A stretch of 13,542 bases of DNA from Desulfarculaceae bacterium (GCA_021737205.1 JAIPEK010000032.1:1-13542); one strand, 5' to 3'. Positions 1 to 6,441 are shown, counted from the stretch's first letter. Notes: generated by a model not told the origin, from the sequence alone. Numbers and translations are program-made.

Positions 1-618
1 AAAAGGAAGGCACACCAGCATCAGCTCTCCGCTCGCCACATGTATCAACATAAGCAGTCTGTTGAACTCGAGCAACTGGTGATACAGTAAAAATCCGGAC
101 AGATAGGGAAAAAGCACCACTGCCAGCAGCACTAAATCAGAGCAGGTAGTGACCGCCCTGACGTTTTTGTAAAACAGGCGTCTTGCCGGAAACATCAATC
201 CGGACAAAAGGATGGTACCGGTGAACCAGTCAGTCACCCTTTCGCTGAAAAACGGCAGGCAAAAGCCTGCGGCTTCTTTCAGAAGAACATTGTGGGCCAA
301 CAGGAATACCGGCGTGATAATTACAAGTATGTGAAACACCGTGGTAAAAATAGCCATACCAGGCCGATGCGCCCACAGGGTATGCCGCAGATCCCGTAAC
401 AGGGTCCCCGGATTCTTTACCATACTCCGGATATTCCTGCGGCTCAGACTTTCTCGCATCCCAAGCCGCCTGACCCGAACGGTTGCCTTGAAAAACCGCT
501 TTACCTGAAAGACGAACCCTGCGACGGAGCAAACCACGGCAATCAAAAAAACGGGTCCTGTCAGTAATTCGTATATTCCCGCATACGTGAAAATATGTTG
601 GTACTGGTTAATGTTCAC
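1..618 (-). CDS. TmcC/HmcE-like membrane cytochrome b subunit (partial, C-terminus off the left edge)
   Basis: An open frame of 206 codons runs without a stop from a GTG at 618 to the window edge. A GGAGG lies 4 nt upstream (623-627), and no ATG lies in frame upstream as far as the promoter, which supports the GTG start. The protein shows about five hydrophobic segments (roughly residues 20-38, 88-112, 133-147, 161-180 and 187-206). Histidines at 96 and 109, and at 180 and 193, suit a NarI-type b-heme anchor. Segments such as ITPVFLLAHNVL and SGELMLV resemble the membrane subunit TmcC/HmcE of Desulfobacterota, which passes electrons between periplasmic multiheme cytochromes and cytoplasmic iron-sulfur subunits during sulfate respiration. 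That role is family knowledge; partner genes would lie to the left, outside the window. A more general respiratory nitrate reductase gamma-like subunit is the alternative. Confidence 0.66.
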   Translation of the reverse strand, partial: MNINQYQHIFTYAGIYELLTGPVFLIAVVCSVAGFVFQVKRFFKATVRVRRLGMRESLSRRNIRSMVKNPGTLLRDLRHTLWAHRPGMAIFTTVFHILVIITPVFLLAHNVLLKEAAGFCLPFFSERVTDWFTGTILLSGLMFPARRLFYKNVRAVTTCSDLVLLAVVLFPYLSGFLLYHQLLEFNRLLMLIHVASGELMLVCLPF

Positions 619-693
619 TGGACCTCCATCCCTGCCTGGGTTCTTCCTTTTCCCGGACGCCCGGCGACGGGTCTGATCTTCACCGATCCATTC

Positions 694-722
694 AAGATAT
701 TCAATCTCTATTGTCAAGTCAA
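694..722 (-). promoter_or_regulatory. Candidate sigma-70 promoter of the TmcC-like gene
   Basis: Read on the minus strand, TTGACT (717-722) is followed after 17 bp by TATCTT (694-699). This predicts a transcript start near 687, about 70 nt ahead of the GTG at 618. The spacing is ideal and the -35 box is good, but the -10 box matches only 4 of 6 positions. Confidence 0.4.
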
Positions 723-737
723 CGCTAAAGTGTCATC

Positions 738-815
738 ATGGAAATACATAAGGTCGATGAAAAACAGAGACAGGCGGACAAGATTGAAAACGTACAAGAG
801 AAACCGGGACTTTAG
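738..815 (+). other. Short leader ORF (25 codons) ending 1 nt before the methyltransferase start
   Basis: An ATG at 738 opens a 25-residue reading frame rich in K, E, Q and D, with a TAG at 813-815. A single C separates this stop from the ATG at 817. The frame differs from that of the methyltransferase. No strong ribosome binding site precedes it, only a weak AAAG. It could be a translationally coupled leader peptide, or chance. No known family is recognised. Confidence 0.25.
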
Positions 816-816
816 C

Positions 817-1725
817 ATGGCGGATCAAAACAGTGACAATATTTTCACAAAGGACTTCTGGATCAAAAAGTGGGAACACGACAAAACCGGACCCGGCGAT
901 ACCCGACAGGTCCACAAAGGATTTTCAACACCGGAATACTGGGACCGGGCGGCCCGCACCTATGACAAAGACGAAAACGAACTTTTCTCGAGAAAAATCG
1001 AAAAAACGATCGCGTTTTTTAAAGCCACCCATGGCCCCCTGGACGAATGCACTGTCCTGGATATCGGATGCGGAACCGGATTTCTGGCCCGGCACCTTGC
1101 CCGTAACGGCTGCCGGGTCACAGGTATCGATTTTTCCCCGAAAATGATCGAAAGAGCCCGGCAGGATCTCCCGCCGGAACTTGAAGCCCGCGTTCAATTC
1201 CATACAGCCGACTGGCACCGTGTCGATCTTGAAAAAGAGGGGTGGCAAAGAGGCTTCGACATGGCCATCGCCTTTATGTGCCCTGCCGTTTCCACCCCGG
1301 ACTCCTTTTTCAAACTGATGGACGCCTCGAAACAGACCTGTGCCGTAAGGGGTTGGGCATCCAAAAGGAAACATATTATCCTGGACCGCCTGTGGGAGAT
1401 CATCATGAAAAAAAAGCTCGAGGACAAACCCCGCAACTTTTTGTACAAGATCAACCTTCTGTTCTCAATCGGCCTTTTTCCCGAGCTCACTTTCGATTCC
1501 GTTCAATGGAACGAACCAGTTGCGCTTGAAGAAGAACTCTCCAACCAGCTCGCCTTTTTCCGAAAGGTATCGAACATGCCGGAAAAAGAGCTCCGGCACA
1601 CCATTCGGGAGTATCTTGACCGCATTGCCGAAAACGGCACCATTGTCAGAGAACACAAAGGCATCACGGGAACCGCGCTTTGGTCCATTGATCCGGCCGC
1701 CCCGATCAGGCAACAATCTTCCTGA
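817..1725 (+). CDS. Class I SAM-dependent methyltransferase, substrate unknown
   Basis: A 302-residue Rossmann-fold methyltransferase. The SAM-binding motif I VLDIGCGTGFLARHLA spans about residues 80-95, and the acidic loop after strand 2 is GIDFSPKMIERA at 103-114. The N-terminal KDFWIKKW and GFSTPEYWDRAA segments and the C-terminal half (NLLFSIGLFPELTFDSV, then HKGITGTALWSIDP) recall a family of unassigned methyltransferases in anaerobes. The ATG at 817 was chosen because recognisable homology begins at once. The frame stays open upstream (ATGs at 757 and 595), but that stretch is basic, low-quality sequence overlapping the divergent gene and its promoter. The ribosome binding site is weak. 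The gene's last 20 bp overlap the end of the convergent kinase gene. The neighbouring SAM synthetase and SAH hydrolase genes fit a SAM user, but the methyl acceptor cannot be read from the sequence. Confidence 0.8.
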   Translation: MADQNSDNIFTKDFWIKKWEHDKTGPGDTRQVHKGFSTPEYWDRAARTYDKDENELFSRKIEKTIAFFKATHGPLDECTVLDIGCGTGFLARHLARNGCRVTGIDFSPKMIERARQDLPPELEARVQFHTADWHRVDLEKEGWQRGFDMAIAFMCPAVSTPDSFFKLMDASKQTCAVRGWASKRKHIILDRLWEIIMKKKLEDKPRNFLYKINLLFSIGLFPELTFDSVQWNEPVALEEELSNQLAFFRKVSNMPEKELRHTIREYLDRIAENGTIVREHKGITGTALWSIDPAAPIRQQSS

Positions 1726-2692
1726 TCCGGCTCCACCCCTCATCCGGAATCTGGGCGCCGACCACGCGAACCACTTCCGCTCCGCATGCGGAGCCGATGC
1801 GGCCGCTCTTTTCAATGGAGAATCCGTTGGCGAGACCGTATAAAAAACCAGCGGCCCAGAGATCTCCGGCACCCGTGGTATCCACCGCATCTTCAGCGAT
1901 TACCGGATCCACCCGGGTAACGGTACCCTTGTGGGCAATCATACTCCCTCTTTTTCCGATCTTTAAAACTGCATATTCCACATTTTCAGCCATTTTTTCC
2001 AGGGCCCGGTCCTCTTCTTTCAGCCCGGTATAAGCCTCGGCCTCATCCTCGTTGGCAATCAGGATGTCCACATACTCTTTGATCAGGTCATCCAGAATGT
2101 CCCGGGAAGCCTCCACTACTTCAAAACTTGCAAGATCAAGTGCAATTCTTGTTCCTGCCGTTTTGGCGGCCCGTAGAACGGCTTTCATCAGATCCCGGTT
2201 GAAAAGAAGATATCCTTCAACAACTGCAATGGCCGTATCTTCGAACATATCCGGAGTTATGCTCTCCGGAGCAAGACCCGTAGACGCCCCCAGAAAAGTG
2301 AACATCGACCGCTGGGCATCCGGCGTAATAACCGACAGGACCTTGCCGGTGGGTTCCTTAGACAGAAAAAAACGGCAGGCCACGTTGCACTTGGAAAGCT
2401 CATCCTCGTACGAGACTCCGTATCCGTCCTCCCCTCTCATTCCGATGAACCCGGCTTCACCGCCCAGCATTCCGACACCCACAATGGTATTGCAGGCCGC
2501 CCCGCCCGGAACGATTTCGGCTTTCCTTCCTGATTTTTCCAGAATCCGTTCAATTTCCGCTCCGTCCTCCAGCAGGGTCATACCTCCTTTTTCCTTTCCC
2601 ACACTTTCAAGGAAAGCGTCATTTTCATTGATCAACAAATCCACAAGAGCGGATCCGATGCCGGTTATTTTGGTTTTTCCTGTTTTTCCCAT
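1706..2692 (-). CDS. PfkB-family carbohydrate/nucleoside kinase, probably adenosine kinase
   Basis: A 328-residue ribokinase-fold enzyme. The N-terminal PfkB signature region has PGGAACN (62-68) and GMLGG (74-78). ANEDE (213-217) is the NxxE motif that positions Mg and phosphate. DTTGAGD (271-277) is the second PfkB signature, with the GAG anion hole and Asp277 as presumed catalytic base. Length and layout match the adenosine-kinase subgroup. An AAGGAG lies 6 nt before the ATG (2699-2704). The gene is transcribed away from metK-ahcY across a shared control region and converges on a methyltransferase. AhcY releases adenosine plus homocysteine in a reversible reaction, so phosphorylating adenosine to AMP would pull SAH removal forward. 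That role is inferred from context; another sugar or nucleoside substrate remains possible. Confidence 0.85.
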   Translation of the reverse strand: MGKTGKTKITGIGSALVDLLINENDAFLESVGKEKGGMTLLEDGAEIERILEKSGRKAEIVPGGAACNTIVGVGMLGGEAGFIGMRGEDGYGVSYEDELSKCNVACRFFLSKEPTGKVLSVITPDAQRSMFTFLGASTGLAPESITPDMFEDTAIAVVEGYLLFNRDLMKAVLRAAKTAGTRIALDLASFEVVEASRDILDDLIKEYVDILIANEDEAEAYTGLKEEDRALEKMAENVEYAVLKIGKRGSMIAHKGTVTRVDPVIAEDAVDTTGAGDLWAAGFLYGLANGFSIEKSGRIGSACGAEVVRVVGAQIPDEGWSRIRKIVA

Positions 2693-2717
2693 TCTCTTCT
2701 CCTTGTTTATAAAGGTT

Positions 2718-2740
2718 ACAATTTAGTTTCCACTCAATAT
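2718..2740 (+). repeat. 23-bp direct repeat, copy 1 (kinase side)
   Basis: ACAATTTAGTTT, two variable bases (CC), then ACTCAATAT. It matches copy 2 at 2882-2904 in 21 of 23 positions and in the same orientation. Relative to the predicted kinase transcript start it lies at about +6 to +28, a repressor-compatible position. Confidence 0.6.
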
Positions 2741-2752
2741 ATTTTCTTTATC

Positions 2753-2770
2753 AGCATATCAATTTATGCT
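2753..2770. promoter_or_regulatory. Operator-like palindrome over the kinase -10 box
   Basis: AGCATA (2753-2758) and its exact inverted copy TATGCT (2765-2770) flank a 6-bp spacer. A dyad lying on the -10 hexamer is where a repressor could block RNA polymerase. Six-base arms in AT-rich DNA can also arise by chance. Confidence 0.35.
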
Positions 2771-2780
2771 TATATGTCAA
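2753..2780 (-). promoter_or_regulatory. Candidate promoter of the PfkB kinase gene
   Basis: On the minus strand TTGACA (2775-2780) is followed after 16 bp by TATGCT (2753-2758). The start would fall near 2746, giving a leader of about 53 nt. The -35 box is a perfect consensus and the -10 box matches 4 of 6. The -10 box is one arm of the palindrome at 2753-2770. Confidence 0.5.
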
Positions 2781-2872
2781 TAATATTTAAAATAGCAGAT
2801 TAGAACATATTTAGATTACAAAATCAAAACATTTTTTTCAGAGAGCCGGCCCCGAGAATGGCTTAACAGAAT

Positions 2873-2904
2873 ATATTGAGCACAATTTAGTTTGTACTCA
2901 ATAT
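2873..2904. promoter_or_regulatory. 12-bp-arm inverted repeat just upstream of the metK promoter
   Basis: ATATTGAGCACA (2873-2884), an 8-bp spacer and TGTACTCAATAT (2893-2904) are inverted copies with a single mismatch. Together they form a 32-bp dyad immediately upstream of the metK -35 box. It looks like an operator for a dimeric regulator. A SAM-cycle regulator such as SahR, an ArsR-family SAH sensor known in Proteobacteria, is one candidate, but no SahR gene lies in the window. Confidence 0.5.
2882..2904 (+). repeat. 23-bp direct repeat, copy 2 (metK side)
   Basis: ACAATTTAGTTT, two variable bases (GT), then ACTCAATAT. It ends 7 bp upstream of the metK -35 box. It forms the spacer and right part of the inverted repeat at 2873-2904, which copy 1 lacks on its left side. 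Confidence 0.6.
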
Positions 2905-2911
2905 TTTTTTG

Positions 2912-2940
2912 TTGACATATTGATATTCATTCTATAAAAT
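2912..2940 (+). promoter_or_regulatory. metK promoter
   Basis: TTGACA (2912-2917), a 17-bp spacer and TAAAAT (2935-2940) form a near-consensus sigma-70 promoter. The start should be near 2947, leaving a 5' leader of about 79 nt before the metK ATG. TTGACATAT occurs at the -35 of both divergent promoters. Confidence 0.6.
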
Positions 2941-3025
2941 TGTTTGCTACATTCAGCATGGAAAAAGTACATGACCTTTTTAAACTGTTTACCAATATGT
3001 AACCAAAACAAGGAGTGAACAAACA

Positions 3026-4198
3026 ATGGAAGAAAAACAAAGATTTCTGTTTACATCTGAATCCGTAACCGAAGGACATCCGGACAAGGTGGCCGACGCC
3101 ATCTCGGATGCAGTGCTCGATGCCATTCTGGCCGAAGACAAGGACGGCAGAGTCGCCTGCGAGACCATGGTCACAACCGGTCTTGCCGCTGTTGCAGGAG
3201 AGATCACCACGGACTGCTACGTGGACATCCCCACTGTAGTAAGGGAAACCATCAGAGACATCGGCTACAATTCCTCCAGCATGGGATTCGACTGGCAAAC
3301 CTGCTCGGTGATTACCTCCATCGACCAGCAGTCCCAGGATATCGCCCAGGGCGTGGACGAGGGAACCGGTCTTTACAAAGAACAGGGCGCCGGCGACCAG
3401 GGACTCATGTTCGGCTTTGCCTCGGATGAAACCCCGGAACTGATGCCCATGCCGGTCATCTACGCCCATAAGCTGACCAAACGCCTTTCCAGGGTGAGAA
3501 AAAACGGGTCACTCGATTTCCTGAGACCGGACGGCAAAAGCCAGGTCACCATTGAATACAACAACGGGCAGCCCCAGCGGGTGGACACTGTTGTAATTTC
3601 CACCCAGCACTCCCCTGCGGTTACCTACGAGGAGCTCCGGGAAGCGATTGTCAAAGAGGTAATCAAAAAAGTCATCCCGGCGGAAATGATGGACGGGGAC
3701 ACCCGGTTTTTCATCAACCCCACGGGACGATTCGTGACAGGCGGTCCCATGGGAGACTGCGGCCTTACCGGAAGGAAAATCATCGTGGACACATACGGCG
3801 GCCAGGGCAGCCACGGCGGCGGATGCTTTTCCGGAAAAGATCCTTCCAAGGTGGACAGAAGTGCATCCTACATGGGCAGATATGTGGCCAAAAATATCGT
3901 TGCGGCCGGACTTGCCAAAAAATGCGAAGTCCAGGTCGCCTATGCCATCGGGGTTGCCGAACCGGTATCCCTGCTGATCGATTTCATGGGCACCGGGAAA
4001 ATTTCCGAAACCCAGGCGGTCAAACTGGTAAGAGAAGTATTTGATCTTCGGCCCAGGGCCATTATAGAAGATTTGGACCTCCAACGTCCGATTTATCGAA
4101 AAACCGCTGCATATGGACATTTTGGACGGAACGATCCGGATTTTACCTGGGAGAAGACCGACAAAGCGGATATCCTGAAAGAAAAAGCCGGCATATAA
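3026..4198 (+). CDS. metK: S-adenosylmethionine synthetase
   Basis: A 390-residue cytoplasmic enzyme that makes SAM from methionine and ATP with release of phosphate and diphosphate; E. coli MetK has 384 residues. Hallmarks are EGHPDK (16-21, with the active-site His18 and metal-binding Asp20), the GAGDQGLMFG signature (121-130), GRFVTGGPMGDCGLTGRK (234-251) and the glycine-rich loop GGGCFSGKDPSKVDRS (264-279). That loop has Cys267 where Ala is more usual. The C-terminus ends with the common segment PIYRKTAAYGHFGR plus the usual tail. An AAGGAG lies 10 nt before the ATG. ahcY follows after 44 nt on the same strand with no terminator between, so the two form an operon driven by the promoter at 2912-2940. 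All expected parts are present and identification is secure. Confidence 0.98.
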   Translation: MEEKQRFLFTSESVTEGHPDKVADAISDAVLDAILAEDKDGRVACETMVTTGLAAVAGEITTDCYVDIPTVVRETIRDIGYNSSSMGFDWQTCSVITSIDQQSQDIAQGVDEGTGLYKEQGAGDQGLMFGFASDETPELMPMPVIYAHKLTKRLSRVRKNGSLDFLRPDGKSQVTIEYNNGQPQRVDTVVISTQHSPAVTYEELREAIVKEVIKKVIPAEMMDGDTRFFINPTGRFVTGGPMGDCGLTGRKIIVDTYGGQGSHGGGCFSGKDPSKVDRSASYMGRYVAKNIVAAGLAKKCEVQVAYAIGVAEPVSLLIDFMGTGKISETQAVKLVREVFDLRPRAIIEDLDLQRPIYRKTAAYGHFGRNDPDFTWEKTDKADILKEKAGI

Positions 4199-4242
4199 AA
4201 CCATAAATGAGAACCTGAAAAGCAAACAAAAGGAGTACAAAC

Positions 4243-5688
4243 ATGTCATATTCAAACACGGAAGCATCGTTCCTGGACCTTGACTTAGATCTTTCATACA
4301 AGATAAAGGACATCGCTCTTGCAGACGACGGCTATAAAGATATGCAGCTTTCCGAAAAAGAGATGCCGGGACTGATGGCATCACGCGAAAAGTACGGACC
4401 GGACAAACCCCTGAAAGGGATGAAAATTACCGGAAGTCTCCATATGACCATCCAGACCGCCATGCTGATTGATACACTTTACGAACTCGGTGCGGATATC
4501 AGGTGGGCGAGCTGTAACATCTTCTCCACCCAGGACCATGCCGCTGCCGCCATTGTGGAAAAAGGGTCGGCCAAGGTATTCGCCTGGAAAGGGGAAACCC
4601 TGGACGAGTACTGGTGGTGCACGGAACAGGCACTGACCTGGCCGGACGGAAGCGGGCCGGACCTGATTGTCGACGATGGCGGAGATGCCACGCTGATGGT
4701 TCATGAAGGGGTTCGGGCGGAAAAAGATCCTTCTCTCCTGGAGGGTGAACCCGGAAGCGCCGATGAAGTTGCACTGGTGAAACGCCTCAAGGTGAGCCTG
4801 CAGAAAAGCCCCGGCAAATGGACAAAAATCGCCCAAAAAATCAGGGGCGTATCAGAAGAGACCACCACGGGAGTAAACAGACTCTACCAGCTGGCGGAAA
4901 AGAAAGAGCTGCTGTTTCCTGCGGTCAACGTAAACGATTCCGTCACCAAGTCCAAGTTCGACAACCTCTACGGATGCAAGGAATCACTTGCCGACGGAAT
5001 CAAACGGGCCACCGACGTGATGATCGCCGGCAAGACCGTTGTCATTGGCGGATACGGAGATGTGGGCAAAGGCTGTGCCGAGGCCATGAGAAGCTACGGC
5101 GCCAGGGTTCTTGTCACGGAAATCGATCCCATATGCGCCCTTCAGGCATCCATGAACGGATTCGAGGTCACGACCATGGAAAAAGCGGCTTCCGAGGGAG
5201 ACATTTTTGTCACAGCCACAGGCAATTACCATGTCATCAGCGGTGAGCACTTCATGAAAATGAAAGATGAATCCATTGTCTGCAACATCGGCCATTTTGA
5301 CAATGAAATCGACATGGGTTTCTTTTACAGCAACCCCAAGGCAAAAAAGCTGACGATCAAGCCCCAGGTAGACAAATGGACGCTTGAAAACGGCAATTCC
5401 ATTATCATTCTCGCCGAAGGCCGGCTGGTAAACCTTGGCTGCGCAACCGGGCATCCGAGTTTTGTTATGAGCAACAGCTTTACAAATCAGACGCTTGCCC
5501 AGCTGAAACTGGCACAGGAAGACCTTGATAAAAAGGTGTACACGCTTCCCAAAGAACTTGACGAAGAAGTGGCCAGACTCCATCTGAAAAATCTGTCCGT
5601 GGAGCTGACAAAACTTACCAAAGAACAGGCCGGATATCTGGGCGTATCTGTAGACGGACCTTACAAATCAGACCATTATCGGTACTAG
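4243..5688 (+). CDS. ahcY: Adenosylhomocysteinase (SAH hydrolase)
   Basis: A 481-residue NAD-dependent enzyme that splits S-adenosylhomocysteine into adenosine and homocysteine, relieving product inhibition of methyltransferases. Visible are the substrate-site SLHMT (65-69), DDGGD (144-148), SEETTTGV (204-211), the catalytic Lys/Asp segment VTKSKFDN (234-241), the NAD-binding GGYGDVGKG (269-277), IGHFDNE (349-355), NLGCATGHPSFVMSNSF (397-413) and the C-terminal YKSDHYRY that completes the neighbouring subunit's NAD site. The length matches the long bacterial form, which carries an insertion of about 40 residues relative to the animal enzyme. AGGAG sits 7 nt before the ATG. It is the second gene of the metK operon and is closed by the terminator at 5735-5781. 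No SAH riboswitch fits in the 44-nt gap upstream. Confidence 0.98.
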   Translation: MSYSNTEASFLDLDLDLSYKIKDIALADDGYKDMQLSEKEMPGLMASREKYGPDKPLKGMKITGSLHMTIQTAMLIDTLYELGADIRWASCNIFSTQDHAAAAIVEKGSAKVFAWKGETLDEYWWCTEQALTWPDGSGPDLIVDDGGDATLMVHEGVRAEKDPSLLEGEPGSADEVALVKRLKVSLQKSPGKWTKIAQKIRGVSEETTTGVNRLYQLAEKKELLFPAVNVNDSVTKSKFDNLYGCKESLADGIKRATDVMIAGKTVVIGGYGDVGKGCAEAMRSYGARVLVTEIDPICALQASMNGFEVTTMEKAASEGDIFVTATGNYHVISGEHFMKMKDESIVCNIGHFDNEIDMGFFYSNPKAKKLTIKPQVDKWTLENGNSIIILAEGRLVNLGCATGHPSFVMSNSFTNQTLAQLKLAQEDLDKKVYTLPKELDEEVARLHLKNLSVELTKLTKEQAGYLGVSVDGPYKSDHYRY

Positions 5689-5695
5689 TGTTTCA

Positions 5696-5718
5696 GGTTG
5701 CGGCACAGAGCCGCAGCC
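5696..5718 (+). other. Hairpin just after ahcY, upstream of the terminator
   Basis: GGTTGCGGC (5696-5704) pairs with GCCGCAGCC (5710-5718) over a 5-nt loop, giving nine pairs with one G-U. No T-run follows, so it is not itself an intrinsic terminator. It may shield the 3' end of the metK-ahcY message. Confidence 0.4.
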
Positions 5719-5734
5719 TCATGGAACAGACTGG

Positions 5735-5781
5735 AAAATTCCCGGTTCGAACGCGATGTTTGAGCCGGGAATTTTTTTTTT
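5735..5781 (+). terminator. Rho-independent terminator of metK-ahcY
   Basis: AAAATTCCCGG (5735-5745) pairs perfectly with CCGGGAATTTT (5765-5775). A G-U and two more pairs extend the stem, and a run of nine or more Ts begins in the descending arm. It abuts the stop codon of the convergent MarR gene. In the reverse direction the T-run is only four long, so it would terminate the MarR transcript less well. Confidence 0.85.
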
Positions 5782-6305
5782 CAGGGATTTTCGTTCAACT
5801 TTCCGGTTGTCAGGTAGGGGGATATGTTTTCGTCAACCGCTCCCGCCTTGACATTCATTAATGACACGATCCGCTGAAGGGAACTTAAAATCATCATCTT
5901 TTCCCACTGCTCAAGCTCACCGAACTGTTTTACAAAAATCTCCTGCATCAGGGGGGGTGCTTGTTCAAGAAACTCCATACACTTTTCAGTGGGCTCGATC
6001 ATCACCCGTCTCCGATCGTTTTCACTCCTTGTCCGGACCACGAGCCCTCTTTTGTGAAGTCTTTCGAGAATACCGGTCACGGTAGCCTGGCTCAATGAGA
6101 CCTCTTTGGCGATGGCCCCGACGGTCATGGACTTTTCCCTGGAGATGGTCTGGAGGATCACAAGCTGTGGAACCGTGAGTCCGAATTTTCTCACAAGTTC
6201 CCTTGAATGCAGATCAATCGCCTGTATAATCTGGCGTATGGATATCAGGACCTTGTCTGTAATGGAGTCGCCCGTAAGTTGATTTTCAGCAGTGCTTTCC
6301 GTCAT
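5781..6305 (-). CDS. MarR-family transcriptional regulator, EctR-like
   Basis: A 174-residue winged-helix regulator. The N-terminal and C-terminal helices form the dimer interface. The recognition helix is LSQATVTGILERLHKRGLV (71-89) and the wing has RSENDRRRV (93-101). The segment LISIRQIIQAIDLHSRELV with LTVPQLVILQ resembles the MarR subgroup that includes EctR, the ectoine-operon repressor of methanotrophs. No ectoine gene is present here, so the target is unknown. AAAGGA lies 7 nt before the ATG (6313-6318). The gene is monocistronic and converges on ahcY with its stop codon at the ahcY terminator. MarR proteins usually repress their own promoter in response to small ligands; the AT-rich upstream region could hold such a site. 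It cannot be assigned to SAM-cycle control from sequence alone. Confidence 0.92.
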   Translation of the reverse strand: MTESTAENQLTGDSITDKVLISIRQIIQAIDLHSRELVRKFGLTVPQLVILQTISREKSMTVGAIAKEVSLSQATVTGILERLHKRGLVVRTRSENDRRRVMIEPTEKCMEFLEQAPPLMQEIFVKQFGELEQWEKMMILSSLQRIVSLMNVKAGAVDENISPYLTTGKLNENP

Positions 6306-6367
6306 TTCCGAATCCTTTAAAACATATTAACCCACTAACCTGAACCTATTTTTCTTATTTTGATGAA

Positions 6368-6373
6368 ATTATA
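6368..6373 (-). promoter_or_regulatory. Candidate -10 box of the MarR gene
   Basis: A perfect TATAAT on the minus strand sits 62 nt upstream of the MarR ATG in an AT-rich stretch (about 6345-6412). No convincing -35 hexamer is found at 16-18 bp, so activity might depend on an activator or on AT-rich upstream contacts. Confidence 0.35.
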
Positions 6374-6441
6374 ACACAATTTAAACTAAAATAAAATTCA
6401 CTATTTTTCTAAAAACCGGCCTGCGTGTCGATTTTACTGAT

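Larger units (their letters stand above)
2693..3025. other. AT-rich divergent control region between the kinase gene and metK
   Basis: These 333 bp hold no plausible gene. They contain one promoter for each flanking gene, a 23-bp direct repeat in two copies, a 12-bp-arm inverted repeat next to the metK promoter and a small palindrome over the kinase -10 box. Most of it is very AT-rich. A short GC-rich island (about 2840-2866) sits near the middle and showed no clear structure. The metK leader is about 79 nt, and no known SAM or SAH riboswitch was recognised in it. Confidence 0.75.

Noticed and set aside
230..532. 100-residue minus-strand frame starting at an internal ATG
   Set aside because: It lies in another frame of the TmcC-like gene, has no ribosome site and no membrane character, whereas the GTG frame gives a coherent membrane protein.
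595..816. Longer N-terminus for the methyltransferase (ATG at 595 or 757)
   Set aside because: The extension overlaps the start and promoter of the divergent TmcC-like gene, reads as basic low-complexity protein, and recognisable homology starts only after 817.
2840..2866. GC-rich island in the kinase-metK gap as a small RNA or terminator
   Set aside because: No stable stem with a T-run and no promoter of its own could be found.
2947..3025. Possible SAM or SAH riboswitch in the metK leader
   Set aside because: The leader is about 79 nt and AT-rich, with only a 4-5 bp hairpin near the ribosome site. None of the conserved blocks of SAM-I, SAM-II or SAH riboswitches was recognised. The 44-nt metK-ahcY gap is also too short.
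3509..4384. Long minus-strand frame opposite metK
   Set aside because: It is the antisense shadow of a secure metK; its protein has no recognisable domain.
4984..5583. Long minus-strand frame opposite ahcY
   Set aside because: Antisense shadow of ahcY, no ribosome site and no family resemblance.
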